This document shows, in pieces, positions 34,083-43,500 of a stretch of 43,963 bases of DNA. Positions within the stretch are counted from its first letter, which is position 1; each line of letters opens with the position of its first letter. The translations under genes and the position numbers were made by a program. The notes beneath the pieces are model-generated. The model worked only from the letters and a program-made list of their open reading frames with translations. It was not told the DNA's origin and did not search any database. Location of the stretch: positions 163,827 through 207,789 of the forward strand of contig NZ_LMUY01000145.1 of the NCBI RefSeq assembly GCF_009765685.1, in the 5' to 3' direction. The DNA is from Acidisphaera sp. L21. GTDB lineage: Bacteria > Pseudomonadota > Alphaproteobacteria > Acetobacterales > Acetobacteraceae.

Positions 34083-34471
34083 GCCGTTATCTGCACACGA
34101 TGATCCGCGTTCTGGATCTCGACAAATCAGTCGCGTTCTACACCACCCTCATGGGCATGAAGGAACTTCGCCGCCGCGACGTGCCCGGCGGCCGCTACAC
34201 CCTGGCCTTCGTCGGCTACGGCGCCAATCCCGACCAGGCGGAGATCGAGCTGACGCATAACTGGGACCAGAAGACCCCTTACGAGGTTGGCACCGGCTTC
34301 GGTCACCTGGCTGTCGGCGTGCCGGACGTGGCCGCGTCGTGCGAGGCGGTAAAGGCTGGCGGCGGCAAGGTGACGCGGCCTGCCGGCCCGGTGCAGCACG
34401 GCACCACCATCATCGCCTTCGTCGAGGACCCCGATGGCTACAAGATCGAGCTGATCCAACGCGAAAGCTGA
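34079..34471 (+). CDS. gloA: Lactoylglutathione lyase (glyoxalase I)
   Basis: Glyoxalase I turns the hemithioacetal of methylglyoxal and glutathione into S-lactoylglutathione. The 130-residue protein has the metal ligands of the Ni/Co-type enzyme: His6 (MSRYLHTMIR), Glu57 (AEIELTHNW), His76 (GTGFGHLAVG) and Glu124 (YKIELIQ). Length and spacing match E. coli GloA. It overlaps lpxI by ATGA and appears to overlap ycjX by CTGA. Its place after lpxI instead of lpxB is unusual. Confidence 0.94.
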   Translation: MSRYLHTMIRVLDLDKSVAFYTTLMGMKELRRRDVPGGRYTLAFVGYGANPDQAEIELTHNWDQKTPYEVGTGFGHLAVGVPDVAASCEAVKAGGGKVTRPAGPVQHGTTIIAFVEDPDGYKIELIQRES

Positions 34472-35802
34472 TCCCTTCGCTCACCGACCTGGTCGGTGGC
34501 ACCGTTCGTATTGGTGTCACCGGCCTGGCGCGGGCCGGCAAGACCGCATTCTTGACCTCGCTGGCGGCCAATCTGCTGGCGATGGGCGCGGGCGTGCCGG
34601 TGTTGCCGGCGCTGTCGGCACGTTTGGGTGGCAGGCGATTGGGCGTGCGCCTGGCCTCGATCGGTGCTGGCCCAGTGCCGCGCTTCGACGAGGGGGCGCA
34701 TCTGCAGGCCCTGGCCGCCGACCCGCCATCCTGGCCTGCGCGCACCGGGGCGGTCTCGCTGCTCGCACTGGACCTGACGGTGCCGCGTTCGGGCCTCGCC
34801 GGCAGTCTGCCGCCACGGGTGCTGCGCTTGGAGTTGCTGGACTATCCCGGCGAATGGCTGCTGGATCTGCCCCTGCTGGCGGTGGAGTTTGCGGCCTGGT
34901 CGGACGGTGTGCTGCGCCGGTTGGAGGGCGCGGACGCTGCAAAGCCATTTCTGCAATTCCTTGCCGGCCTGCCAGGCACTGCCCCGCGGGACGAGGCGCT
35001 GGCCGCGACCGGCCATCGCCTGTATCGCGAGGCGATGCACCGGCTGCGCGATGAGGACGGCATGGTCTTCCTGCAACCAGGTCGCTTCCTGATGCCGGCG
35101 CCAGGGGCCGAGCCACCCTGGATCGGCTTCTTCCCGATGCGCGGCCGAGGTGGCCTGGCCAGCCTGCTAACCGACCGATACGACGCCTATCGCGACTCGG
35201 TGCGGGAGGGATTGGTGTCGCCGCTCTTTGGCCATCTGGATCGGATGGTGGTGCTGGCCGATCTGCTGACGGCGCTGCACACCGGGCGGGACAGCTTCGC
35301 CGACGCGCAGGCGGCGCTGACGGCGGCGGCCGGGGCGCTGCGCTGGCGGGCGTCGTTTACCGAAACCATCGCGGCATTGTTCAGCCTGCGCCGCCCGCCG
35401 CCGGTCATCCGCCGGGTCGCCTATGCCGCGACCAAGGCCGACCACGTCGCCAGCCGGCAGCGCGGCAATTTGCGGGCGCTGATCGCGGCGCTGACGCCGG
35501 GTGGCGGCGATGTGGAAACGCGGCATTTCGCCATCAGCTCGATCCGCTGCACGGAGGACGCGACGATGAAACTGGACGGGCGCGCCGTGTCCGCCGTACG
35601 GGGGCGGATCGCCGGGCAGGGCGTAGGGTTGTCCTACCCCGGCGAGGTGCCGGACGCGCCACCGGATGACACGTTCTGGGCCGGTGAGTTCTTCGACCTG
35701 CCAGCGTTCGAGCCGACGCGCCTCCCCGGTGCCGGCCGTGCGGGCGTCCCGCATATCGAGTTGGATGCCCTGCTCACCTTCCTACTGGACGATTTGCTAT
35801 GA
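34468..35802 (+). CDS. ycjX: YcjX family protein (DUF463, P-loop NTPase-like)
   Basis: YcjX-family proteins are GTPase-like proteins of unclear function, paired with the membrane protein YcjF and linked to envelope stress in enterobacteria. The 444-residue product has the P-loop GLARAGKTAFLTSL near residue 19, LRLELLDYPGEWLLDLPLL (Walker B-like), and VAYAATKADHVASRQRGNL. RHFAISSIRCTEDATMKLDG follows, then the family ending FFDLPAFEPTRLPG. No ATG, GTG or TTG lies before the P-loop except a GTG at 34339, far inside gloA. The start is therefore placed at CTG 34468, in a four-base overlap with the gloA stop (CTGA). Confidence 0.88.
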   Translation: MIPSLTDLVGGTVRIGVTGLARAGKTAFLTSLAANLLAMGAGVPVLPALSARLGGRRLGVRLASIGAGPVPRFDEGAHLQALAADPPSWPARTGAVSLLALDLTVPRSGLAGSLPPRVLRLELLDYPGEWLLDLPLLAVEFAAWSDGVLRRLEGADAAKPFLQFLAGLPGTAPRDEALAATGHRLYREAMHRLRDEDGMVFLQPGRFLMPAPGAEPPWIGFFPMRGRGGLASLLTDRYDAYRDSVREGLVSPLFGHLDRMVVLADLLTALHTGRDSFADAQAALTAAAGALRWRASFTETIAALFSLRRPPPVIRRVAYAATKADHVASRQRGNLRALIAALTPGGGDVETRHFAISSIRCTEDATMKLDGRAVSAVRGRIAGQGVGLSYPGEVPDAPPDDTFWAGEFFDLPAFEPTRLPGAGRAGVPHIELDALLTFLLDDLL

Positions 35803-36653
35803 GGCCGCCCGGCCCCCGCGTGATCATCGAGGACGCGACAGCCCCGCGGCTGGATCCAGAGATGCCGGTGGCCGAGGCGCTGGTCGACCCGGCGCCCCGC
35901 GCCGGTGGCGCCACACTGGCGCTTGCGGGCGTTGCGGTGCTGGTCGTTGGGCTGGCCGCGCTGCAGACGGGCAATTTCGTCCTGTCGCAATTCGACCGTG
36001 CGGCCTGGCTGGGTTGGGTGACGTTGGCGGTCGCCGTCGCCGGGTTTGGGCTGTTGTTTGCATCGATCTGGCGCGAATTGCGCGGGCTGTTCGCATTGGG
36101 CCGCGTAGATCGCTTGCGTGCAGCGCTGGGCAGCGGGGAGGCCGGCCGGATCCACGCAGCCGCCCGCCGCTGGGCCGCAACCCTGCCCGAGGCCGAAACG
36201 CTGGTCCCCGCCATCGATGCGGCGAACGACCCCGATGCCATCATCGCCCTGCTGCGCGCCGGCCCGGCGGCCAATCTGCGCGCCCGGTCGGATGCGCTGG
36301 GCCGCAGTGCGGCGTTCCAAATGGCGGCCGGCATCGCGGCCACGCCAGCCCCGGCGCTGGCCGTGCTGCTGGTGAGTTGGCGCGGCATTCGCCTGGTGCG
36401 CCAGGTGGCGGCGCTGCACGGCATGCGCCCGGGCCTACTCGGCACGCTGGGGCTGGTTCGGCGCAGTGTGCTGGCGGCCGGGTTGGTCGCCGGGTCGGAG
36501 GCCGCGATCAACGCCGCCGCCCACGCCCTGCTGTCCAATCCGTTGCTGACGCATGCGCTGGGCGAAATGGCCGGCGCCGGGATCGCCGCGCGCCGCATGG
36601 TGCTTCTGGCGCGATCGACCGCCGCCGCCTGCAATCCCCTGCCACCCGAATAA
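35799..36653 (+). CDS. ycjF: YcjF/DUF697 family membrane protein
   Basis: The 284-residue protein is the usual partner of YcjX. It has two adjacent membrane segments at about residues 38-55 and 69-88. A DUF697 helical region follows (FQMAAGIAATPAPALAVLLV and GTLGLVRRSVLAAGLVAGSE), and the typical ending GIAARRMVLLARST. It begins in an ATGA overlap with ycjX (35799-35802), so the two are translationally coupled. It converges on dctM with the stops two bases apart. The pair's function remains unknown. Confidence 0.87.
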   Translation: MRPPGPRVIIEDATAPRLDPEMPVAEALVDPAPRAGGATLALAGVAVLVVGLAALQTGNFVLSQFDRAAWLGWVTLAVAVAGFGLLFASIWRELRGLFALGRVDRLRAALGSGEAGRIHAAARRWAATLPEAETLVPAIDAANDPDAIIALLRAGPAANLRARSDALGRSAAFQMAAGIAATPAPALAVLLVSWRGIRLVRQVAALHGMRPGLLGTLGLVRRSVLAAGLVAGSEAAINAAAHALLSNPLLTHALGEMAGAGIAARRMVLLARSTAAACNPLPPE

Positions 36654-36654
36654 C

Positions 36655-37953
36655 TCAGCGCGTGTCGTAGCCGACGGCGTGCGGCAGGGCGAGCGCCAGG
36701 TCGGGCACGAAGGTGACGATCAGCAGAACCAGAATCATCGTGAGGATGAAAACCGGTATTTCGCGGAAGATCTCACCAAGCGGCGTACCGGTGAGGCCCT
36801 GCACCACGAACAGCAGCAGGCCGTGCGGCGGCAGGGCCAGCCCTACCATCATGTTCACCACCACGACGACGCCGAAATGCACCGGGTCGATGCCGATGCC
36901 TTGCGCGACCGGCACCAGCAGCGGCACCACGACCAGCAGGATGGTGACTTCGTCGATCACCACCGCCAGCACCAGCATCAGCAGGTTGATGCACAATAGA
37001 AATCCGGTGGCGGATAGGTTCAGGCTCAGCAGCAGCGCCTGCAACGCGCCCGGCACACCTTCATTGGCGATGGCGTAGTTGAATACGAAGGCGCCGGACA
37101 TGATGAGCCCGATGGATGCCGTGGTGCGCACCGTGTCGCGGATCACTGGGATGAGAGCTGGCAGACGCAGCGTGCGATACACCACCAGGCTGAGCACGAG
37201 CGCATAGGCCGCTGCGATGGCGGCGGCCTCGGTCGGCGTGGCGATGCCGGAATAGATGATCCCCAGCAGCAGCCCGGGCAGCGCCAGCGGTGGCAGCGCG
37301 CGCCAGAGCAGGCGGGGCATTGCGGAAAACGGCGTCGGCGCCTCGCGCGGAAAGTCCCGGCGCCGCGCGATGATGCCGATGGCCACCATCAAGGCGCCCG
37401 CCATCAGCATCGCCGGTACCAGCCCCGCCAGGAACATTGCGCCAACCGAGGTATTGGCAATCAGCGAGTAAAAGATCATCGGGATCGACGGTGGCACCAG
37501 CGGCCCGATCGTGGCCGATGCAACGGAGGTGGCGGCGGCGAATCCCGCCGGGTAGCGGCCGCCCTTGGTCATCATGCGTGCCACGATCAGCCCGGGCCCG
37601 GCGGCGTCTGCCACGGCACTGCCGCTCATGCCGGAAAACACCAGGTTGGACACCACGTTCAATTGGGCCAGCCCGCCGGGATAGCGGCCGACCAAGGCCA
37701 ATCCGAACGTGAGCAGCCGCTCGATCACGCCGCTGGCGTTCATCATGTTGGCGACGAAGATGAACAGCGGCACGGCGATCAGCAGGTAGGAATTATACAG
37801 CCCGTTCATCGTCTGGTCGACGACCAGGCCCACATCCTGATGCGTCGCGATCAGATACGCGAAGCCACCCGCCAGCATCGACAACCCGATGGGGGAGCCT
37901 AAGACCGCCGCACCTAGGAAGACGGCCGCCAGTATGGATAATCCTACGGACAT
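36655..37953 (-). CDS. dctM: TRAP transporter large permease (DctM)
   Basis: DctM is the ion-coupled membrane subunit of TRAP transporters. The 432-residue product has about 12 membrane helices. Recognisable stretches are GSPIGLSMLAGGFAYLIA, the substrate-loop NLVFSGMSGSAVADAAGPG, GPLVPPSIPMIFYSLIA and the second half GIATPTEAAAIAAAYAL. The ATG at 37953 follows the dctQ stop by 7 bases. It is the last gene of the four-gene minus-strand FAH-TRAP operon. The substrate is not evident, but TRAP systems often carry organic acids. Confidence 0.93.
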   Translation of the reverse strand: MSVGLSILAAVFLGAAVLGSPIGLSMLAGGFAYLIATHQDVGLVVDQTMNGLYNSYLLIAVPLFIFVANMMNASGVIERLLTFGLALVGRYPGGLAQLNVVSNLVFSGMSGSAVADAAGPGLIVARMMTKGGRYPAGFAAATSVASATIGPLVPPSIPMIFYSLIANTSVGAMFLAGLVPAMLMAGALMVAIGIIARRRDFPREAPTPFSAMPRLLWRALPPLALPGLLLGIIYSGIATPTEAAAIAAAYALVLSLVVYRTLRLPALIPVIRDTVRTTASIGLIMSGAFVFNYAIANEGVPGALQALLLSLNLSATGFLLCINLLMLVLAVVIDEVTILLVVVPLLVPVAQGIGIDPVHFGVVVVVNMMVGLALPPHGLLLFVVQGLTGTPLGEIFREIPVFILTMILVLLIVTFVPDLALALPHAVGYDTR

Positions 37954-37960
37954 GGCCCGG

Positions 37961-38443
37961 TCATATTTTAACCTCGTCGCGCCAGTTGGCGCGCGCCAGA
38001 GCGACCAAGTGCCACGCGGATCGCACCACCACCGCGGCGACAAACATGCCGAAACAGGCATAGGCCAGGTCCAGCCGCCATTGCAGCACGGGCGTGCGTT
38101 CCCGCCAAAGAAACCGCAGGTAATCCACCACGCCGGGCAACGACCAAGCGAACAGGCCGCCCACCAGCAACAAGCGCAATGCGGCAATCACCCGGCGGCC
38201 AGCTGGCGGCAAATGCCGGTACAGCAGGTCGAACGCTATTTGGTGGCGGTCCGGCACGATGAAGGCGTTGGTCCAGAAGATCATCCACACGAATAGCACG
38301 GTGGACACTTCATCCGCCCACGCCAGCGCGTCCCCGGCGGCGTAGCGCATCACGATTTTCAGCAGAAACACGACGAACACGCAGGCGAACATCGCGCATG
38401 CAACCAGCTCGGCCGCCTTGTGCAGAAACTTAGGCAGCGGCAA
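37961..38443 (-). CDS. dctQ: TRAP transporter small permease (DctQ)
   Basis: The 160-residue subunit has four predicted membrane helices. FLLKIVMRYAAGDALAWADE is the DctQ signature stretch, and VLFVWMIFWTNAFIVPDRHQ is likewise typical. It starts with TTG at 38443 and overlaps the end of dctP by 14 bases, an arrangement consistent with coupled translation. dctM follows after 7 bases. Confidence 0.9.
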   Translation of the reverse strand: MPLPKFLHKAAELVACAMFACVFVVFLLKIVMRYAAGDALAWADEVSTVLFVWMIFWTNAFIVPDRHQIAFDLLYRHLPPAGRRVIAALRLLLVGGLFAWSLPGVVDYLRFLWRERTPVLQWRLDLAYACFGMFVAAVVVRSAWHLVALARANWRDEVKI

Positions 38444-39413
38444 CCCGCTTCATCCAACCGGCATCCCACGCCTTCGCAGCGTCGGAATCGGCGTAGACTT
38501 TGTCGGCCAGGGCGCGAAATGGCGCGAGGTCGATCGCATCCACCTGCAGTTTCCGCTCCTTCAGCGCATCGATGATGGATCGTTCGTCCGCCAGACGCCC
38601 ATCCTGGTTGGCCGCGGCCGCCTTTGCCGCCGCATCCTGCACCACGGCCTGTTGCGCCGGGCTCAGCTTATCCCAGGCGGGTTTGGCGACGTTGATAAAC
38701 ACCGGCTGGATCATGTGCGTGGTCAGCACCACCTGCTGCGTCACCTCGTAAAACTTGGCCGCCGACATGACCGAGAGCGGGTTTTCCTGTCCGTCGATCG
38801 TCCCGGTTTTCAGCGCCAAGTACACTTCCGGCATGCCCATCGGCACCGGGCTCACCCCAATGGTGCGGCCCAGCAGCAGCCATTCGGGCCCGGCAGGCAT
38901 GCGCATCTTCACCCCCGACAAATCCGCTGGCGCGGCGACATGCCGGGCTTGGCGCAAATTCACGTGCCGCGTGCCGAGATACGTCGTGGCTAGGATCACG
39001 ATGCCCATCTTGTCCGCCACCAGCGCCCGGTAGTCCGTGCCGACAGGGCCATCGAAGACACGTCGCAGATGGTCGTAATCGCGGAACAAATAGGCGCGGT
39101 TGAACAGCCCCATTTCCGGGATCTGCTGCGCCACCTCGAACGTGGTCATCGTGCTCATTTCCAGCGTGCCGCGTTGCAGCGCCGGTACCTCCGTCCCTTG
39201 CTTGAACAGGGTGGAGGCGGGGAACACGTCGACCTTGATGCCCGCATTCGCCGCGTTCACCGCTTCCTTGAAGCCCTCCAGCGATTTGCTGAGGAAGTCG
39301 CTGGGCGGCGCTGCGGTCGACACCCGCAGCGCCGCGGTTTGTGCCCGCGCCACGAACGGGCGAGCCAGCGGAAGTGCGGCGAGACCGGCCAGCAAACTGC
39401 GTCGGATGATCAC
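38430..39413 (-). CDS. dctP: TRAP transporter substrate-binding protein (DctP)
   Basis: The 327-residue periplasmic binding protein starts with GTG 39413 behind a strong GGGGGG. The N-terminal MIIRRSLLAGLAALPLARP is Tat-like (RRS). The mature part shows GTRHVNLRQARHVAAPADLSGVKMRMPAG, the ligand-binding Arg region, and GTIDGQENPLSVM with the conserved Gln-Glu-Asn-Pro. It is the second gene of the operon after FAH (12-base gap). The ligand is unknown; a carboxylate bound by the Arg is expected from the family. Confidence 0.9.
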   Translation of the reverse strand: MIIRRSLLAGLAALPLARPFVARAQTAALRVSTAAPPSDFLSKSLEGFKEAVNAANAGIKVDVFPASTLFKQGTEVPALQRGTLEMSTMTTFEVAQQIPEMGLFNRAYLFRDYDHLRRVFDGPVGTDYRALVADKMGIVILATTYLGTRHVNLRQARHVAAPADLSGVKMRMPAGPEWLLLGRTIGVSPVPMGMPEVYLALKTGTIDGQENPLSVMSAAKFYEVTQQVVLTTHMIQPVFINVAKPAWDKLSPAQQAVVQDAAAKAAAANQDGRLADERSIIDALKERKLQVDAIDLAPFRALADKVYADSDAAKAWDAGWMKRVAAA

Positions 39414-39425
39414 GGCGTACCCCCC

Positions 39426-40340
39426 TTATTGCGGTGGCTGTATCCGGGTGCTGAGCGTGCCGATGCCCTCGATCGCGGCGTCCACCCGGTCACCCACGGC
39501 GAGGAACGTTCCCTTGGGCACGCCCACGCCGGCGGGCGTTCCCGTCAGCAGCACATCACCGGGGTCCAGCGTCATGATGCGGGATGCGATGCTGATCTGC
39601 TCGGCGACGGAAAAGATCATCTCGGTGGAGCGACCATTCTGCTTGCGCACGCCGTTTACATCCAGCGTCAGCCCCACATCCTGCGGGTTCGGCAATGCGT
39701 CGAATGGCACGATGCGCGGGCCCATCGGGCAGCACGTATCGTTGGCTTTGCCGGCCACCCAATCCAGCTTGTAGAACGTCTCCGGCGCCCGGTTGTGGTC
39801 GCGGGCGGAGAAGTCCACCGCTACGGTCCATCCCGCGACATGGGACAGGGCATCCTCCACTACCACGTTGCGTGCGCGCGTGCCGATGACGGCGGCCAGT
39901 TCCACCTCCCAATCGAAGGCGTTGGTGCCGATCGGCATAAGCACGGTGTCGCCCTCACCCACCACGGCATTGCGCGGCGGCTTCATGAAGAAGAACAGGC
40001 GCTGGTCGGCCTTCTTGGCGCCGGGCATGCCCATTTCCGCCAGGTGGTCGAAGTAGTTGGCCCCGGCGCACAGGATCTTGCCCGGATACAGCAACGGCGC
40101 CAGCCGCCGGACTGGGGTCACCAGGTCCGCCTGGTCCACCACCGTGGCCGCATGGGAGAGGGCAGGGGCGGCAACACCCCAGTCTGCGAACAATGCGGCG
40201 ACACTCTGCATCCCCGGCAGCCCAACGCGCGCCAGCGACGGCGCTAGCGCATACAGCGACCCGGCGACTTCCAGGCACGCCACGGGCGTGCCCGCGCATT
40301 CGACGGTCGCTACGGCCCAGGCGGGTGGAATGTCCGTCAT
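39426..40340 (-). CDS. Fumarylacetoacetate hydrolase (FAH) family protein
   Basis: FAH-fold enzymes hydrolyse, hydrate or decarboxylate beta-diketo acids. The 304-residue product has KILCAGANYFDHLAEMG and LFFMKPPRNAVVGEGD. The metal-site block FDWEVELAAVIGTRARNVV and GWTVAVDFSARD follow, ending with the typical PGDVLLTGTPAGVGVPKG. It is first in an operon with a TRAP transporter, so it probably acts on the imported acid; members handle 2-keto-4-pentenoates, homoprotocatechuate intermediates or diketo-deoxy-sugar acids, and this sequence does not choose. Its RBS (AGGGG, 5 bases before ATG) is inside a strong hairpin. Confidence 0.87.
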   Translation of the reverse strand: MTDIPPAWAVATVECAGTPVACLEVAGSLYALAPSLARVGLPGMQSVAALFADWGVAAPALSHAATVVDQADLVTPVRRLAPLLYPGKILCAGANYFDHLAEMGMPGAKKADQRLFFFMKPPRNAVVGEGDTVLMPIGTNAFDWEVELAAVIGTRARNVVVEDALSHVAGWTVAVDFSARDHNRAPETFYKLDWVAGKANDTCCPMGPRIVPFDALPNPQDVGLTLDVNGVRKQNGRSTEMIFSVAEQISIASRIMTLDPGDVLLTGTPAGVGVPKGTFLAVGDRVDAAIEGIGTLSTRIQPPQ

Positions 40341-40343
40341 GTG

Positions 40344-40377
40344 AACCCCTGTTCGGCGTTGCCGAACGCTCGGGGTT
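40344..40377 (-). promoter_or_regulatory. Nested inverted repeat covering the FAH ribosome binding site
   Basis: GTTCGGC (40351-40357) and GCCGAAC (40361-40367) form a 7-bp stem with loop GTT. Outside it AACCCC (40344-40349) pairs with GGGGTT (40372-40377). On the minus-strand transcript the outer stem holds the AGGGG ribosome binding site of the FAH gene, three bases before its ATG. This could be an operator, a translational switch, or both. Confidence 0.6.
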
Positions 40378-40415
40378 GGGCGGGAGTCCTGTCAAGGCCG
40401 CACCGGCCGGCAGGA

Positions 40416-40444
40416 ATTGCCGGGACCCGGCGTGCATTGCCGGG
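40416..40444. repeat. Direct repeat of 9 bases, two helical turns apart
   Basis: ATTGCCGGG occurs at 40416-40424 and 40436-40444, starts 20 bp apart. This puts both copies on one face of the DNA, the pattern of a paired transcription factor site. It is in the gap between the divergent FAH operon and the repeat-protein gene, so either could be controlled. Confidence 0.4.
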
Positions 40445-40471
40445 TAGGCAGAGGCGGTGCACCGATAAAAC

Positions 40472-40485
40472 GGCGGTTTTCCGCC
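40472..40485. repeat. Short inverted repeat upstream of the repeat-protein gene
   Basis: GGCGG and CCGCC are separated by TTTT, flanked by AAAAC and AAATTT. It could be an operator or a hairpin. Read on the minus strand it is followed by GTTTTA, which is terminator-like, but no minus-strand gene ends here. It sits 37 bases before the GTG start of the repeat gene. Confidence 0.35.
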
Positions 40486-40521
40486 AAATTTCTGTGGCAC
40501 CGCGCTTGCTGAAGACGTGGC

Positions 40522-43500
40522 GTGGTTACATCGGTCGCATCATACACATCGACACAGCTGCAGGCGATCGCGCCAACGCGGCTGAGCCAGATGACGATTA
40601 CGGATTTCGAACAGCTCACGGGTGTGCAGCTGTCCGAACTGTCCGGGAATCAGGTCGCCGCGCTCACCATGCAGCAAATCGCCTCTATCACCACGGCGCA
40701 GGTCGGGTTCAGCGCCGGCCAACTCGCGGCGATGAATGGCAACCAATTCTCGGCGTTCGGCCCGGCGGAAATCTCGGTGATGACCCCGGCACAACTTGCC
40801 GGGCTCACCGCGGCCGAGTTGCGGTCGATGACGACGACGCAATTGGCCGTGCTGTCGCCCGCGCAAATTGCCGCTCTCTCCCCGGCGTCGATCATGGGGC
40901 TGACCACGACGGCGCTCGCCACTCTGTCGGACACGCAATTCGCGGCGCTGACGGCGACGGAGGCGGGTGGCTTGGCGTCCAGCCAGGTTGCCTCACTCTC
41001 CACCACCCGCCTCGCCTCGCTCACCACGACGCAGATCGGCGGCCTGTCCGTCACCGGGATGACGGGGCTCAGCACCACGCAACTGGCTGCTTTGTCCGCG
41101 TCGCAGGTGGGCGCGATCGCCGGCACCGCAGTCGCCGGCCTGTCCAACACGGTACTGGCGGCGCTGACGCCATCGCAATTCGCCTCGTTCTCGGCGGCGG
41201 AGGTGGGAGGGCTGTCCCGGACGCAGGTGGCCGCGCTGGGCACACAGCTCACCTCGCTCAGCAACACGCAACTCGCTGGGTTGACGCCCACCGAAATGGG
41301 CTTGCTGAACGCGACGCAGATCGGTGCGCTGCTGCCCTCCCAGTTGGCGACGATGGACCCGGTCCAGATCTCGGGCCTCAGCTCCAGCCAGGTCAGCCTG
41401 TTCACTCTGCTGCAATTGAACGCGCTGTCGGCCAACCAGGTGGCCGCATTGGTGCCAACCGCGGTCAAGGGACTGGCCGACACGCAGGCCGCGGCGTTGA
41501 CCTCCACGCAATTCTCGGCGCTCACCAGCAGCCAGGCAGGCGCGCTGACCACCACCGCCTTTGCCGCGCTCAGCAGCACGCAGCTCGGCGCGCTCAGCAC
41601 CGCGCAACTCGGCGGCGTGACCACCACGCAGATCGGCGTGCTGACGGAAACCCAGATCGCCACCCTGCCGCTGACGGAGATCGCGGCGCTGACGGTCACA
41701 CAGCTGAACGGGATGAGCGCCGGCGCCGTCGGGGCGCTGACGACGGACCAGCTTGGCGTGCTGTCCACCAGCCAGATCGCAGCCTTCAGCCGGGGCGGCG
41801 TGTCCGGGTTGGGTTCGGCGCAGATCGGGGCGCTGTCGACGGCGCAGCTGGGGGCGTTGCTTCCAGCGCAGTTGGGCGGCCTCACGACGACGCAGATCGG
41901 CGCCTTCTCCGCCGGGGAAATCGCGACGCTGACGCCGGCGCAACTCGCGGGCATGACGTCCGCCGCCATTGCCACGCTAAACTCCACGCAGATGGCGGCC
42001 GTCACGCCGGCCCAGATCGCCGGGCTCTCGACGGCGGCCATTGCCGGTTTGACCGACATGCAGGCGGCGGCGCTGACGTCGGACCAGGTCGGCGCGTTGA
42101 CTGCGACGCAAATTGCCGCGTTCTCCACCACCGCCACCGCTGCGCTCACCACGACTGCTTTGCCATGGCTGACCACGACGCAGGTCGCCGGGCTGACCGC
42201 CACGGAATTCCGGGCGATGAACACAACGCAGATGGGCGCCTTCACGACCGGCCAGGTGGCCGTGCTCAACATCACCCAGTTGGGCGGCATGGTGGCGGGC
42301 AATGTGGGGGCGCTGCTCACCACCCAGATCGCTGCCCTGGCGGTGACGCAGATCGCCGCGTTCAGCACCAACGGGATCCAGGGGCTGCAGGCAAACCAGA
42401 TCAATGCGCTGAGCCAGACTCAGTTGACGGCGCTAACGACGACCGAGCTCGGAGGGCTCACTAGCGCGCAGATCGGCTATTTCGCACCGAGCCAGATCGC
42501 CTCGCTGGCGACCGGCCAGGTGCGTGGGTTGAACTCCGGCGACATGGCGGCGCTGACCAACGATCAGCTTGCGGCGCTGACCCCGGCGCAGCTGACCTGG
42601 GTCACCACCTCGGCGCTGGGCGGCCTGTCAGATCTGCAGACGGCAGCGCTGACGTCGGACCAATTGGCGGTGTTGACGCCGAAGCAAGTGGCTGGGCTTT
42701 CCACGACCGGCATCACCGGCCTGTCCACCGGACAGGTCGCCTCGCTCAGCACCGCGCAAGTGGGGGCGATGTCCTACACCCAGTTACGGATGCTGGTGGA
42801 TACGCAGATCGCCTCGCTCAGCCCGGCCGATATCGCCACGCTCAGCACGACACAGATTTCCGGCCTATCGGTGGCAGCGGTGGGGCTGCTGTCGACCTCG
42901 CAGCTGGCCGCGCTGTCGCCGCTGCAGATGACCGGGTTCCTGACGACGAACATGCAGGGCTTCACGTCGACGCAGATCGGCGCGCTGGCGCCCACGCAGT
43001 TGGCGGCGCTGACAGTGACGGAGATGGGCGCGCTGACGGCGATCCAGATGGGCGGCTTGGCCACCACCCAGATTGCCGCCCTGTCCACCAGCCAGATGCA
43101 GGGGTTGGGCTCGGTCGCCATCGGGGCTTTGACGACCGCGCAATTGGCGGCGTTGTCGCCCAGCCAGATGGCCTGGGTCGGGGTCGGCGGCATTGCCGGG
43201 CTGTCCGATACGCAGGCGGGCGCCCTCACCACGGCGCAGCTCGCCGCGTTGTCCACCAGGCAAGTTGCCTCGCTATCCGCCCTGGGCTTGTCCGGCATCA
43301 GCACGGGGCAGATCGCGGCCCTGTCCACGACACAGGTTGGCGCGTTGACAGCGGCGCAATTGCGTTCGCTGGCGGATACGCAGATCGCGGCGCTGACGCC
43401 GGTGCAGGTTGCCTCGCTCACGACGACGGAGATATCGGTCCTCACCAGCACCGATGTCGGCGATTTCACCACCAGCCAGCTTGCCGCGCTCACCACCGTG

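Noticed and set aside
40470-40487. Rho-independent terminator on the minus strand (GGCGG-AAAA-CCGCC then GTTTTA)
   Set aside because: No minus-strand gene ends here and the stem is only 5 bp, so it was kept as an inverted repeat only.
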